NCBI RefSeq assembly: GCF_029893345.1
Contig: NZ_JARXVE010000009.1
Span: 124,001 to 188,000, forward strand
DNA length: 64,000 nt
Direction: 5' to 3'
Source of the DNA: Mycolicibacterium frederiksbergense
GTDB lineage: Bacteria; Actinomycetota; Actinomycetes; Mycobacteriales; Mycobacteriaceae
The translations under genes were made by a program, and so were the position numbers. Below the pieces are notes generated by a model, which was given only the letters and a program-made list of their open reading frames with translations, did not search any database and was not told where the DNA came from. Of the stretch, positions 43,728 through 53,485 are shown in pieces (positions within the stretch are counted from its first letter, which is position 1; the number at the start of each line of letters is the position of its first letter).

Positions 43728-44909
43728 GTGCACATCTCTGTGGTCGCCGGTTCGGCCCCCAGCCACATCTATCCCCACCTGGCGGTGATCCGCGAGCTGA
43801 TCGCCCGGGGTCACCGGGTCAGCTACCTGGTCGGTGGCCACCTGACCGATCTGGTTCGCCCGACCGGGGCTGAGATCATCGCATGCACCTCGGTGCTACC
43901 GGGAGCCCCCGGCGCCCCGGAGTCCTTCGACGACACCGACCCGGTGGCCGGTATGCGGATATTCCTCGACGAGGCGATCCACGTCCTGCCGCAGGTGCAT
44001 GCCGCACTCGACACAGACCGACCTGATCTCGTGCTCTACGACATCGGCGGAATGGCCGGCCCTGTCGCCGCCGACCACTGGGGTGTGCCGTCGGCGCAGC
44101 TGTCCCCGTGCGAGGTGGCATGGGACGGCTATCACGACGATATGGCCGAAATTCTGGGGCCGATCCTCAACAGCCCGAGCGGCCTGGCTTACCGGCAGAC
44201 GTTCGACGACTGGCTCACCGATACCCGGTCCGGGTTGACGTTCGACGAGGTGACCGGCGCCCCGCGGCGCTGCCTGGTGCTGATCCCGCGGGTCATGCAG
44301 CGCCACGCCGACCGAGTCGGTGATCGCTACCGCTTTGTCGGGCCGTGCATCGACCCGCGCCGCGAAGATCCCGGCGATTGGACCCCACCGGCCGGCGACG
44401 GGCCGCTGGCCCTGCTGGCGTTTGGTACCGCCTATACCGACCGAGCCGACGTGTACCGCAACGTGATCGAGGCACTCGACGGTGAGGGGTGGCGCCTGGT
44501 GCTAGCGGCCGGCCGCGCCGACACGGAGGATCTGGGTGCGATCCCGCCATGGGTTCAGCTGCGCGACACTGTCCCCCAGCCTGCGGTGTTGCAACACGCC
44601 GACGGTTTCATCACCCATGCCGGCATGGGTTCGTGTACCGAAGGATTGTGGTTCGGGGTGCCGATGGTGGCGATTCCGCAGGCGGTGGATCAACCGGCCA
44701 ATGCGGTCCAACTCGAGGCCATCGGCGTCGGACGCCACCTACCGGACCATCTACCCAGTGCGACGGATATTCGCGCCGCAGTGCTCGGAGTGGCAGCCGA
44801 TCAGCGGATCCGTCTGCAGCTCAACGCCATCCGCAACGAGATCCATGCCCACGGCGGACCAGCACATGCCGCCGACGCCGTCGAGGATGTGGCGGCGGCG
44901 CGGTGGTGA
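43728..44909 (+). CDS. UGT/MGT-like glycosyltransferase (GT1 family)
   Basis: A 393-residue GT-B glycosyltransferase. N-terminal acceptor domain (SVVAGSAPSHIYPHLAVIRE, with the catalytic-type His in PSHIYP) and C-terminal sugar-nucleotide domain with THAGMGSCTEGLWFGVPMVA and IPQAVDQPANAVQLE, the signature of macrolide-glycosyltransferase-like UGTs. Acceptor unknown (antibiotic, lipid or phenolic). The GTG at 43728 is chosen; an upstream ATG in frame lies inside the clpB promoter. It shares a 112-bp divergent intergenic region with clpB. Confidence 0.88.
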   Translation: MHISVVAGSAPSHIYPHLAVIRELIARGHRVSYLVGGHLTDLVRPTGAEIIACTSVLPGAPGAPESFDDTDPVAGMRIFLDEAIHVLPQVHAALDTDRPDLVLYDIGGMAGPVAADHWGVPSAQLSPCEVAWDGYHDDMAEILGPILNSPSGLAYRQTFDDWLTDTRSGLTFDEVTGAPRRCLVLIPRVMQRHADRVGDRYRFVGPCIDPRREDPGDWTPPAGDGPLALLAFGTAYTDRADVYRNVIEALDGEGWRLVLAAGRADTEDLGAIPPWVQLRDTVPQPAVLQHADGFITHAGMGSCTEGLWFGVPMVAIPQAVDQPANAVQLEAIGVGRHLPDHLPSATDIRAAVLGVAADQRIRLQLNAIRNEIHAHGGPAHAADAVEDVAAARW

Positions 44910-44941
44910 GCGCCAAACACTTACCTCACCCCCGCGCTCCC

Positions 44942-46255
44942 CTATCGGGCGAGGATCGCGCCCGCGGCGGCGCGACCGGTGCGCACCGCGCCCTCCATGT
45001 AGCCGGCCACCCAATAGTCCGAACCCGCCACGAAAAACCTGCCCTCGGGCCGGCTGTGGGTCGGGCCGATCGCCGTCAAATCACCGGGCGCGTAATGCGC
45101 CATATAGCCCAGCGTGAACGGATCTTCGGACCATTCGCGGGTGAACAGCACCTCCGGGTGTGCCGCCTGGGGACCGTACATCCGGGCCAGCGTTTCCAAC
45201 GCATCGCGGTCCCGCGCTGACTGATCACCGGCCAGGTGAAAGGCCAGCTGCGCAGGCGCGACCAAAGCCGAAATCACGCCGGGACCCTGAATCCAGGTAG
45301 CACCCACCAGCCCGTCGCTGTAGGACGAGCCGTTCTTGCCCAAGTCACGCCAGAACGACGATTCGTAGACCGCGACCACCTTCGCCGTCAACGAGTTGCG
45401 AATCCGCCGGAGCGCCCGGAGTCGCTCGTCACTCAGCCCGGTGATCGCGACCCGTCTCAGCGGCGCCACCGGAATCGCGCACACCACATTGGCCGCCGTC
45501 ACCACCTCGCCGGAGCCGAGCACCACATCGACGCGGTCGGGATGCACCGCGATCTCGGTGACCACGCTGGACAGCCGGATGCGTTCACCCAGCTCCTCGG
45601 CCATCCGCCCAGCTACGGTGGCGCTGCCTTCGGCCACCGTCGACCGCGTCCACTCATCGACGTCGTAGTAGTTGGTCAGTCCGTCGCCGACGACCGCCGC
45701 CTTGCGTAGTTCGGCGAGCAGCGAGGTGCGCTTGAGGGTGTCGGCAGCCAATCCGACCTTCGCCAGCTCGAACATCCGCACTACCGCATCGCGGGCACCG
45801 ACGCTTCGCAGCCAGTGATAGAACGAAATGGCGTCCAACGCCACGGCATCGGGGTGCGACCACGGATTGTCGGGATCGACACTTTTGGCCAGGTCGACGA
45901 AGAGCCCGACCACGCGGTCGTAGTCGGATCGATCCTCGGCGGTCATCCACGGCGCGGGATCGCCGACCAGCACCGCGTCGTCGATGTCCCACACCGTACT
46001 GCCCGGCTCGGCGATATAGCTGTCCCGCAGTGTCAGCCCCAATTCGCCGACCAGCGCCCGGTAGGACGTATGCGCCGAACCCACCAGCTCGCCACCGAGT
46101 TGAACCACCCGACCGTCGGCGAGGGAGGTCTGCAGGACCCGACCGCCGATCCGGTCCCGCGCCTCCAACACGGTCACATCGCACCCGGCGTTGACCAGAT
46201 CGCGAGCGGCCGACAGGCCGGCCAGGCCGGCACCGAGCACCACAACGTCGAGCAT
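44942..46255 (-). CDS. Flavin-containing amine oxidase
   Basis: A 437-residue FAD amine oxidase: Rossmann motif VVVLGAGLAGLSAARDLVNA, ARDRIGGRVLQT (the FAD ribose clamp), and the C-terminal ARAAAGAIL with the GSDYWVAGYMEGAV segment. The family oxidises primary, secondary or tertiary amines to aldehyde and ammonia or amine with H2O2. It is the last gene of the 14-gene operon, 6 bp after the 3-hydroxyacyl-CoA dehydrogenase stop. The ATG at 46255 has GGGAG 6 nt upstream; the GTG just before is possible. Confidence 0.9.
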   Translation of the reverse strand: MLDVVVLGAGLAGLSAARDLVNAGCDVTVLEARDRIGGRVLQTSLADGRVVQLGGELVGSAHTSYRALVGELGLTLRDSYIAEPGSTVWDIDDAVLVGDPAPWMTAEDRSDYDRVVGLFVDLAKSVDPDNPWSHPDAVALDAISFYHWLRSVGARDAVVRMFELAKVGLAADTLKRTSLLAELRKAAVVGDGLTNYYDVDEWTRSTVAEGSATVAGRMAEELGERIRLSSVVTEIAVHPDRVDVVLGSGEVVTAANVVCAIPVAPLRRVAITGLSDERLRALRRIRNSLTAKVVAVYESSFWRDLGKNGSSYSDGLVGATWIQGPGVISALVAPAQLAFHLAGDQSARDRDALETLARMYGPQAAHPEVLFTREWSEDPFTLGYMAHYAPGDLTAIGPTHSRPEGRFFVAGSDYWVAGYMEGAVRTGRAAAGAILAR

Positions 46256-46264
46256 CACAACTCC

Positions 46265-47119
46265 CTAAGTTTCGTAGTCGAAGAATCCGCGGCCGGATTT
46301 GCGGCCGGTATGCCCCTTCGCGACGAGATCACGCAGGATCCCGGGCGGCTCGAATCGTGTCCCGAGGACCGAGGACAGATGCTCGGCGATGTCGAGGCGG
46401 ACATCCAGCCCGACGATGTCGGTCAGCGCGAGCGGACCGACCGGGTGCTTGTAGCCCAGCTTCATCGCGGTGTCGATGTCGGCGGCCGAGGCCACGCCGT
46501 CCTCGAGCATCCGCATCGCTTCCAGCGCTATCGCGACGCCGAGTCGGGAGGTGGCGAAACCCGGTGAATCCCGGACGGAGATGGCCTGTTTCCCGAGGCC
46601 AACGACCCAACGCACAGCGTCGGCACTGAGTGCGGCACCGGTACGGCTGCCCACGACGATCTCCACGAGTTCGCTGGTGGGAACCGGATTGAAGAAGTGC
46701 AGGCCGAGGAAGCGGCCTGGGTCGCCGAGCGCGCCGGCCAATGTGTCGATTGGCAGGGACGAGGTGTTGCTGGCCAGCACACACGTGGGGCTGACAAACT
46801 TCTCGACTGCAGTCAGGACGTCAGCCTTGAGCTCGATGTTTTCCGGGACTGCCTCGACCACGAGGTCGCGATCCGCCATCGCGTCGAATTCAGTAACCAC
46901 CCGGAGTCGACCCGTGACGGCCTCCCATCCTTCGGTCACCGTGCCCCGTTCGATCGCGGTGCGGATCGATCTTTCGATTCGGGCGGCGGCGGCCTGCGCA
47001 CCGCGCTCATCGGCCTCGCGGACTACGACGCTGCAACCGGCGGCCAGAAACGCATGTGCGATGCCCGCGCCCATCCGACCGCCGCCGACAACTCCGACCC
47101 GTTCAGGAATTTCGCGCAT
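46265..47119 (-). CDS. 3-hydroxyacyl-CoA dehydrogenase
   Basis: A 284-residue HCDH: NAD-binding VGVVGGGRMGAGIAHAFLAA, the catalytic His141 in LGLHFFNPVP, the signature VRDSPGFATSRLGVAI, and the C-terminal domain (YKHPVGPLALTDIVGLDVRL). It is of the short FadB2/PaaH type. It oxidises L-3-hydroxyacyl-CoA to 3-ketoacyl-CoA. It overlaps the enoyl-CoA hydratase by 17 bp. Together they form the hydration-oxidation part of a beta-oxidation-like segment; no thiolase is in the operon. Confidence 0.92.
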   Translation of the reverse strand: MREIPERVGVVGGGRMGAGIAHAFLAAGCSVVVREADERGAQAAAARIERSIRTAIERGTVTEGWEAVTGRLRVVTEFDAMADRDLVVEAVPENIELKADVLTAVEKFVSPTCVLASNTSSLPIDTLAGALGDPGRFLGLHFFNPVPTSELVEIVVGSRTGAALSADAVRWVVGLGKQAISVRDSPGFATSRLGVAIALEAMRMLEDGVASAADIDTAMKLGYKHPVGPLALTDIVGLDVRLDIAEHLSSVLGTRFEPPGILRDLVAKGHTGRKSGRGFFDYET

Positions 47120-47873
47120 TGCGCTTCTCCAGGAATGCGGTCATCCGCTCGAACTTCTCTGTGCTCTCGAACAACAACGCCTGCGCCATGTTGTCGACGA
47201 CGGGATGGGCCGATTCGGGCATGTTCATCAACGCCTTGGTCAACCGGACCGCGGTAGGCGCCCCGTTGGCGATCTGGTCAACCAGCCGGAACGCGCTGCG
47301 CAACAGTTCGTCCGGCTCAACCACCTCGGTCACCAGCCCGGACGCCAACGATTCCTGGGCATCGAGGATCCGTCCCGCGAGCAGGATGTGTTTGGCCATC
47401 GGCTCCCCGACCAGTTCCCGCAACCGCCAGCTTCCGCCGGCCGCGGCGGCGATCCCGAGACCGACTTCGGGATTACCGAATCGGGCGTTGACGGAGGCGA
47501 TGCGGAAGTCGGCTGCGTAGGCAAGTTCAGCACCACCTCCCAGCGCCCAGCCGTCGACCGCGGCGATCACCGGCATCGGCAACTGATGAATCCGGCGGAA
47601 CAGGAAGGAGTTGATTCCCGCGAGCGCCTCCGGGCTGCGTCGCTGTCGCATCTCGGCGAGGTCGGCACCGGCGGCGAACACGCCGCCGGATCCGCTGATC
47701 ACCAATGTTTTTGGTGACGCTTCCAGCCGCTCGCACACCCCGTGCAGTTCGGCTGCCATGGCCGCGTCGATAGCGTTCTTCTTCTCGGGGCGCACTAACT
47801 CGACGTGCAAACAGTGCTCGTGCTCAGTGACACTCAGCGTCGCATGGGAGGGGTCGATCGAGGTGGTTGCCAT
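47103..47873 (-). CDS. Enoyl-CoA hydratase/isomerase
   Basis: A 256-residue crotonase: RPEKKNAIDAAMAAELHGVC, the oxyanion segment SGSGGVFAAGADLAEM, and the second oxyanion glycine in VDGWALGGGAELAYAADFRI. It hydrates an enoyl-CoA; specificity cannot be read. It is 14 bp after the CocE-like hydrolase, the largest gap in the operon, which makes an internal promoter or a weak start possible but not clear. Confidence 0.9.
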   Translation of the reverse strand: MATTSIDPSHATLSVTEHEHCLHVELVRPEKKNAIDAAMAAELHGVCERLEASPKTLVISGSGGVFAAGADLAEMRQRRSPEALAGINSFLFRRIHQLPMPVIAAVDGWALGGGAELAYAADFRIASVNARFGNPEVGLGIAAAAGGSWRLRELVGEPMAKHILLAGRILDAQESLASGLVTEVVEPDELLRSAFRLVDQIANGAPTAVRLTKALMNMPESAHPVVDNMAQALLFESTEKFERMTAFLEKRNARNS

Positions 47874-47887
47874 GATTCCTTCGTCGG

Positions 47888-49825
47888 TTAGGCGAGATCT
47901 CTGGGAATGATTTTGTGCCAGCGCTTTTCGGCGAACGGCTGGCCACCGTCAAACGCCTCGACATGCACGTCGAGGTGCAGGTGGGTAGCGTCGGTGCGCA
48001 CGGTCGTCGTGGACTGGGTGACCGTCTGCCCTTCGGGATACTCGACCTCGAAGCGGGCGAAGGCTTCCGCCCGCTGATCAAAGGTGCGGGTATCCAGTTC
48101 GACCAGACCGGTGTAGTGCTCGCCGCAGGGGTAGCCCTTGGCGCTCACCCATTGGCCGCCGTGTTCGGTCCGGCAGATGGTCTTGCGCGCCAGCACATCC
48201 CGCTCGACAGACCAGGTGATCCCCGCGGCGCTTTGCAACTTGTCGGGCACCACATGAGCGAGGTCGGGTTCGTCGAGGTCATCCAGGCTCGGCAGCACCG
48301 GTACCAATAACCGCGATGCGTCGCGGTCGATCTCGATGGTGACGGGCGCAGGCGGGGCTGTCACGTTGGGCCAGTCGCTGCCCGCCACCGCGAGCCGCAG
48401 GTGATGTCCGTCGTCGAGGCTCCACGCCGTAGCCTCGAGTTCGATGTCGACATCGACCCACTCGCCGGGCACCAATGCAACGGGATCTGCATCGTATCCG
48501 CCGCGATGAGTCAGGTTGAGCAGCCCGCGGGTGATCAACGCCGATGTGCCGTCGGGGAATACATCGCACAGCTTCGCCGAGACGAATGCCACCGGCTGAT
48601 CAGCGCGGACCCGCACCCGCAGCACGGGATGGCCGTAGACATGCAGCCCGTCGCCCGGGAAATTCCAGGTCAACGATCCCGCGTTGTCGTAGCGCTGGTC
48701 GGTCGGTTGCCCCCAGGGCAGTGACCCGGCGCAACTGTTCCAGGCGGCGGTTCCGATGTCACCGATCATGGCGTGCGTCGCGACGCCGTTGCCCAGGTCG
48801 AGTTCGAGAGTTTTGGTGTCGGCCAACGGCATTCCCGGGTGGGACCGCCACACTCCCCGCACCTCGGCGAGATCCGGTTCGGGCCGCGTGCTCCGACGGT
48901 GGAAGATCTGGACCCGCGGTTCATCGTCGACCCCGTTGTCGTCATCGCGCAGCCAGCGGCCGAACCAGCGCGCCATCTCCGCGGTGAGATCCACCCATGG
49001 TCCGGGCAGCGACTTCTCGGTGCCCATGTGACTCCACGGCCCGATCAGCAGCTTCCACGGCGTGCCGGACTCCTCCAATGCCTCTACTGTGCGAAAGGTG
49101 TTGTTACGGTATCCATCTGCCCATCCAGCGACGATCATCGTGGGGCAATCGACACGCGCATAGTCGGGCCTGATCGAACCGTGCTGCCAGTACGGTTGGC
49201 GTCGTTGTTCGGCACGCCAGGTGAACAGCCAGGGCTCATTGGTCTCCAGCCGGCTCCGCCATTCGGCGCGCCAGTCCCCTGGCCACAGCGACGGCACCGG
49301 CGGCATGGCACACATGGCGATCATGAACGATGGATAGTCGACGAGATCAAGAAACCTCATCGCGCCGCCCATGTTATGGACGTCATCGTTGTACCGGTCG
49401 TCAGATGAGTAGACGGGCACGATCGCCTTGAGTGCGGGGGGCCGGGTGGCGGCGAGTTGCAGCGAGTTGAATCCGCTGTAGGACCAGCCGAACATGCCCA
49501 CCGCTCCGTTCGACCACGGCTGTGCGGCCAGCCACTCGATGACGGTGTTCAGGTCGACGAGTTCGGTGGCCGGATACTCGTCGGTGGCCGCTCCGCCGGA
49601 TGATCCGGTGCCCCGCACATCGACACGGCACACCGCGAATCCGAACTCGGTGGCGAATCTCTCATAGTGGTCGCGCTCGAGCATGTCGTCCTTGCGGTAC
49701 GGCAACGCCTCCAACAAGACGGGGACGGGCTCGTCGGTCACCGGACGATAAAGCGTCGCCGCGAGCGCAATTCCATCCGGCATGGTGAGCGCGATGTCTT
49801 CCGCGCTCAGTTCATAGATCGTCAT
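47888..49825 (-). CDS. CocE/NonD-family hydrolase (X-Pro dipeptidyl-peptidase-like)
   Basis: A 645-residue protein of the cocaine esterase / alpha-amino-acid ester hydrolase group. The N-terminal alpha/beta-hydrolase has the serine motif GWSYSG (Ser115) and VRVDVRGTGSSGG. The C-terminal jelly-roll is the PepX_C domain (LDDGHHLRLAVAGSDWPN and similar). These enzymes cleave esters or amides of amino-acid-like substrates. No signal peptide is present, so hydrolysis would be intracellular, after import by the ABC system encoded just upstream. It overlaps the ATPase gene by 4 bp. Confidence 0.88.
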   Translation of the reverse strand: MTIYELSAEDIALTMPDGIALAATLYRPVTDEPVPVLLEALPYRKDDMLERDHYERFATEFGFAVCRVDVRGTGSSGGAATDEYPATELVDLNTVIEWLAAQPWSNGAVGMFGWSYSGFNSLQLAATRPPALKAIVPVYSSDDRYNDDVHNMGGAMRFLDLVDYPSFMIAMCAMPPVPSLWPGDWRAEWRSRLETNEPWLFTWRAEQRRQPYWQHGSIRPDYARVDCPTMIVAGWADGYRNNTFRTVEALEESGTPWKLLIGPWSHMGTEKSLPGPWVDLTAEMARWFGRWLRDDDNGVDDEPRVQIFHRRSTRPEPDLAEVRGVWRSHPGMPLADTKTLELDLGNGVATHAMIGDIGTAAWNSCAGSLPWGQPTDQRYDNAGSLTWNFPGDGLHVYGHPVLRVRVRADQPVAFVSAKLCDVFPDGTSALITRGLLNLTHRGGYDADPVALVPGEWVDVDIELEATAWSLDDGHHLRLAVAGSDWPNVTAPPAPVTIEIDRDASRLLVPVLPSLDDLDEPDLAHVVPDKLQSAAGITWSVERDVLARKTICRTEHGGQWVSAKGYPCGEHYTGLVELDTRTFDQRAEAFARFEVEYPEGQTVTQSTTTVRTDATHLHLDVHVEAFDGGQPFAEKRWHKIIPRDLA

Positions 49826-50643
49826 TGTGAAGATGCCTCCAGGTCACGGGCTTTCGCAAGCGGTCCGGATAGTTTTCGGGTGTGGGGCGAGGATCCGAGC
49901 ACCGCTCCTAGCAGCTTCTGGGTGTATGGATGCTGCGGCTCGCCGGTGACAGCGGCGGTCTCGCCCATCTCGACGATCTGGCCGCGGTGCATCACCGCCA
50001 CCTGGTCACTGATCCGGCGCACGACGTCGATGTCGTGAGTGATGAACAGATAGGCCAGCCCGCGCTCCCGCTGCAGGCGCAACAACAGATTGAGGATCTG
50101 AGCCTGCACCGATACGTCGAGCGCTGACGTCGGCTCGTCGCAGACGATGAGGGCGGGGTCGCTGGCCAGCGCCCTGGCGATGGCGACACGCTGCCGCTGC
50201 CCTCCGGAGAAGCCGGTGATCCGGGAGTCCAGATCGACATCGGTCATCCCGCACAGATCGAGCAGTTCGCGGACCTTTTCCCGGCCTCCTTGGCGGTAAC
50301 GACGTTGCGCCCGTAGCGGTTCGGCGACCACCTCACCGATGGTGAAGCGCGAGTCGATCGAATCGTACGGGTCTTGGAGCACCACCCCGACCCGGTGTTG
50401 CAAGTCACGCGCCGCCTTGCCCCGTCGGGGCCGGACGTGGCCGCTGAACAGCACCGTGCCGGTGTCGGGCTTCTCCAGTCCGGTGACTACGCGTGCCAGG
50501 GTGGATTTCCCGGAACCGGATTCCCCCACCAGGCTGGTCGTCTTGCCGCGTTCGACAGTCAAGGACACGTCGTCGAGCACCGCGACGTTGCCGAATCGCT
50601 TTGACACCGACTTGATTTCCACGATCGGCGGCTCGATGGTCAT
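49822..50643 (-). CDS. Peptide-type ABC transporter, second ATPase (DppF/OppF-like)
   Basis: A 273-residue ATPase: Walker A GESGSGKS in VGESGSGKSTLARVVTG, signature FSGGQRQRVAIARALAS, Walker B LIVCDEPTSALD. It drives import with the partner ATPase encoded just upstream. The ATG at 50643 overlaps the partner's stop by 4 bp; the longer frame to 50856 lies inside that gene and is ignored. Confidence 0.93.
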   Translation of the reverse strand: MTIEPPIVEIKSVSKRFGNVAVLDDVSLTVERGKTTSLVGESGSGKSTLARVVTGLEKPDTGTVLFSGHVRPRRGKAARDLQHRVGVVLQDPYDSIDSRFTIGEVVAEPLRAQRRYRQGGREKVRELLDLCGMTDVDLDSRITGFSGGQRQRVAIARALASDPALIVCDEPTSALDVSVQAQILNLLLRLQRERGLAYLFITHDIDVVRRISDQVAVMHRGQIVEMGETAAVTGEPQHPYTQKLLGAVLGSSPHTRKLSGPLAKARDLEASSQ

Positions 50644-51680
50644 TTCCCGGCGCCGATCTCGAGCGGATGGTGACAGGCCGTCCAGTGTTGCGGTGTCATT
50701 TCGACAGCTACCGGCACATCGGTCCGGCACCGATCGTCGGCGTGATCGCAGCGCGGCTCGAACGGACACCCGGTGCTCGCCCCCCGCGCCGACGGGCTTC
50801 CGGGAATCGAGCAGAACGGTTCCTTGGGGCCGGCCGATCTGCCGCTGGCGAAGCACTCCAGCAGCTTCTTGGTGTAAGGGTTGCGCGGGTCGTCAAAGAC
50901 CGAGTAGACGTCGCTCATCTCCAACATCTGACCGCCGTAGAGTACCGCCACCGAATCAGCCATCTCCGCGACGACGGACATGTCGTGGGTGATCCACAGG
51001 CATGTCAGGCCATTTCGTTCCTGCTGGTCGACGATCATGCCCAGGATGTCTGCCTGCACTGTCACATCCAGCGCCGTGGTCGGTTCGTCAGCGATCAGCA
51101 GCGCGGGCTCGAACGCCAGCGCTATCGCGATCATCACTCGCTGGCGCATGCCACCGGACAGCTGATACGGGTACATCGTTGCGACGCGTTCGGGATCATG
51201 GATGTTGACCCGTCGCAGTGCGGCGATGGCTTTCTCCCATGCGACGTTCTTCTTCTCGCCACCACGGACGGCGTAGATCTCACTGACCTGCCTGCCGATG
51301 CGGACCACCGGGTTCAGCGCGGCGAGGGCGTCCTGGGCCAGGTAGGCGACGGTGTGCCCCCGCATCTGCAGGAGATCGGGTCCGGTCAGGCCGAGGACGT
51401 CGACGCCGCCGACGCTGATACTCCCCGAATCGATGGTGGCATCGGCGTCCAACAGCCGGCTCGCCGCCAGTGCAATGGTGGACTTGCCCGACCCCGATTC
51501 GCCGACCAACGCCAGCGTGGTGCCCGCCTCGATATCGAAGCTGACGTCACGTACCGCGTGGTAGTCGCCGTAGTGCACCGACAGATTCCTCACCCGCACA
51601 TCGGAACCGACCCGATGCGTCGGTTGGACAGGCTCCTCGGCGGGTTGCGTGTCGCTCACCATTTGTACGGCGGATTTCAC
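50640..51680 (-). CDS. Peptide-type ABC transporter, first ATPase (DppD/OppD-like)
   Basis: A 346-residue ATPase: GESGSGKSTIALAASRLLDA for Walker A, signature LSGGMRQRVMIAIALAF, Walker B LLIADEPTTALD, and the C-terminal oligopeptide ABC region with Cys-containing GCPFEPRCDHADDRCRTD, as in DppD/OppD. The GTG at 51680 overlaps the permease stop by 4 bp, which decides it against an inner ATG. Confidence 0.93.
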   Translation of the reverse strand: MKSAVQMVSDTQPAEEPVQPTHRVGSDVRVRNLSVHYGDYHAVRDVSFDIEAGTTLALVGESGSGKSTIALAASRLLDADATIDSGSISVGGVDVLGLTGPDLLQMRGHTVAYLAQDALAALNPVVRIGRQVSEIYAVRGGEKKNVAWEKAIAALRRVNIHDPERVATMYPYQLSGGMRQRVMIAIALAFEPALLIADEPTTALDVTVQADILGMIVDQQERNGLTCLWITHDMSVVAEMADSVAVLYGGQMLEMSDVYSVFDDPRNPYTKKLLECFASGRSAGPKEPFCSIPGSPSARGASTGCPFEPRCDHADDRCRTDVPVAVEMTPQHWTACHHPLEIGAGK

Positions 51681-52597
51681 AGTGCACCTACCTTTGTCCG
51701 GGGGTCGACGATGGCACGCATGACGTCTGCTGCGAGGTTTCCGAGAACGACCACCACCGCGGCCACGATCACTGTGCCCATCAGCACGGGACGGTCGACA
51801 TCTGCGAAGGCCTGGGTCTGCAGCGCACCGATTCCCGGCCACCCGAAGATCGCTTCGACGAACACGATGCCGGAGAACATGATGGCCACGTCCATCCCGA
51901 CCATGGTGATAGAAGGCGGCAAGGCATTTCGCAGTACATGCCGGCTGACGATGTAACGCTTTGGAAGTCCCTTGGCGACCGCGGTGCGCGTGTACGGCGC
52001 CGCCAGTGCATCGTTCATCCCGTCGCGAACCAGGTTCGCGTAGTAAGGCGCACCAAGAACGCCCAGTGTCACCGCAGGCAGGACCAGATGCGACCACCCC
52101 GTTCCGCCATCCACAGGGAACACCGGTAGGAGGTAGCCGAAGCACAGCAGTAGCAAGAACCCAAGGGCGAACGCCGGTATCGACAGCAGCGCGACGTTCA
52201 GGGCGGCGAGCGGCCAGCTGCGCGTTTGCCGCATCGCTTCCCACAGACCAAGGCTCGCGCCAAGGACGACCTCGATCATCAGCGCCGCCGCCGCCAACAT
52301 CGCCGTGGCGGGCAGGCGTTCGAGAATCAGATCGAGCACCGGCCGGTTCCTGGTGTAGGACTCGCCGAGGTCACCGTGCAGCACCGACGAAAAGTAATTC
52401 CAAAGCTGCAGCGGCAGTGGGTCGTCCAGGTGAAGCCGGGCACGGATGCTCGCGAGCAGCTCCGGGGAGGCCTTGGGTCCGGCAATGGATCGAGCCGGAT
52501 CTCCCGGCATCAGGTACTGGATGACGAAAGTCAGCAGAATGACGAGCGCCACCGTCAGGATGCCGTACAGCACCCGCCTGGTCAGATACTGAGCCAT
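51677..52597 (-). CDS. Peptide-type ABC transporter permease (DppB-like)
   Basis: A 306-residue permease of the DppB/OppB/NikB type with six helices, the N-terminal FVIQYLMPGDPARSIAG and the EAA loop around YTRTAVAKGLPKRYIVSRHV (broken as YTRTAVAKGLPKR + YIVSRHV). It forms the membrane channel with the DppC-like protein. Overlaps the DppC-like gene by 16 bp. Confidence 0.92.
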   Translation of the reverse strand: MAQYLTRRVLYGILTVALVILLTFVIQYLMPGDPARSIAGPKASPELLASIRARLHLDDPLPLQLWNYFSSVLHGDLGESYTRNRPVLDLILERLPATAMLAAAALMIEVVLGASLGLWEAMRQTRSWPLAALNVALLSIPAFALGFLLLLCFGYLLPVFPVDGGTGWSHLVLPAVTLGVLGAPYYANLVRDGMNDALAAPYTRTAVAKGLPKRYIVSRHVLRNALPPSITMVGMDVAIMFSGIVFVEAIFGWPGIGALQTQAFADVDRPVLMGTVIVAAVVVVLGNLAADVMRAIVDPRTKVGAL

Positions 52598-53484
52598 GAG
52601 CGCCGCTCCGAGAGTGAGTTACGACGATTGACACCTTCGGCGATGAGCACGATCGACAGCACCGTAGCTACCGTCAATGCAAGCGGGACGAGCAACAGGT
52701 GCGGAGCGAAATCGATGGCAGCCGAGCCGCTTTGAAGCAGATTTCCGAGTTCGGGTTGCGGTGGCTGGATACCGGCGCCGAGATAGGACAGACCGGCACC
52801 GATCACCACGACCGCCGCCCCGTTGAGCGCGGCGATATTGATCAGCACGGTCGAGGTATGCGGCAGGACATGCCTGCGTAGGACAGTGAAGCGGCGGACG
52901 CCGTGCACCGTTGCCGCTTCGACGAATCCCCGCCCGCGAAGTCGCAGCACCTCGCCATAGACCAGCCGCGCAGTCCAGGCCCAGTAGAGCGCAGTGACAA
53001 CCACGACGATGCCCCACATGCCCCGACCGACAATGCTGGCCAGCGCCAGGCCCGATAGCACGACCGGGATCGACAGGAACACGTCGACGATTCGCATCAG
53101 GGCCTGTTCGACGAGGGATCCAAAGAACCCCGCGAGTAGTCCGACCACGGTGCCGAGCAGCACCGAGGTGACGTTGGCGACGATCGCGATGATCAGCGTG
53201 GACCGCAGACCAGCCGCACTGCGGGCCAGCATGTCTCGACCCAGTGAATCGGTACCGAGAATATGGTTCGGACTGAACATCCCCAGTGGGGCACCCAGAT
53301 CGGTGAGGCCGTCCTTGTGCATCACGTACGGCGACCCGAACAGCGGCGCCATGATCGCCAACAGCGTCAGCAGGCCGAGCAGGCCGAATCCGAGATACAG
53401 AACCCGACTTCGGTGCGGCACATTGCGTCGTTTGCGCGTGACATCGACTTCCTCGCGCACTGCAGCAGCAACGATCGCGGCCAT
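52582..53484 (-). CDS. Peptide-type ABC transporter permease (DppC-like)
   Basis: A 300-residue permease of the DppC/OppC/NikC type, with five to six helices (VLYLGFGLLGLLTLLAIMAP, VTSVLLGTVVGLLAGFFGS), LGTDSLGRDMLARSAAG, and the EAA-loop region AATVHGVRRFTVLRRHVLPH. Partner of the DppB-like permease. The ATG at 53484 follows the substrate-binding protein stop by 1 bp. Confidence 0.92.
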   Translation of the reverse strand: MAAIVAAAVREEVDVTRKRRNVPHRSRVLYLGFGLLGLLTLLAIMAPLFGSPYVMHKDGLTDLGAPLGMFSPNHILGTDSLGRDMLARSAAGLRSTLIIAIVANVTSVLLGTVVGLLAGFFGSLVEQALMRIVDVFLSIPVVLSGLALASIVGRGMWGIVVVVTALYWAWTARLVYGEVLRLRGRGFVEAATVHGVRRFTVLRRHVLPHTSTVLINIAALNGAAVVVIGAGLSYLGAGIQPPQPELGNLLQSGSAAIDFAPHLLLVPLALTVATVLSIVLIAEGVNRRNSLSERRSWLSI

Positions 53485-53485
53485 G

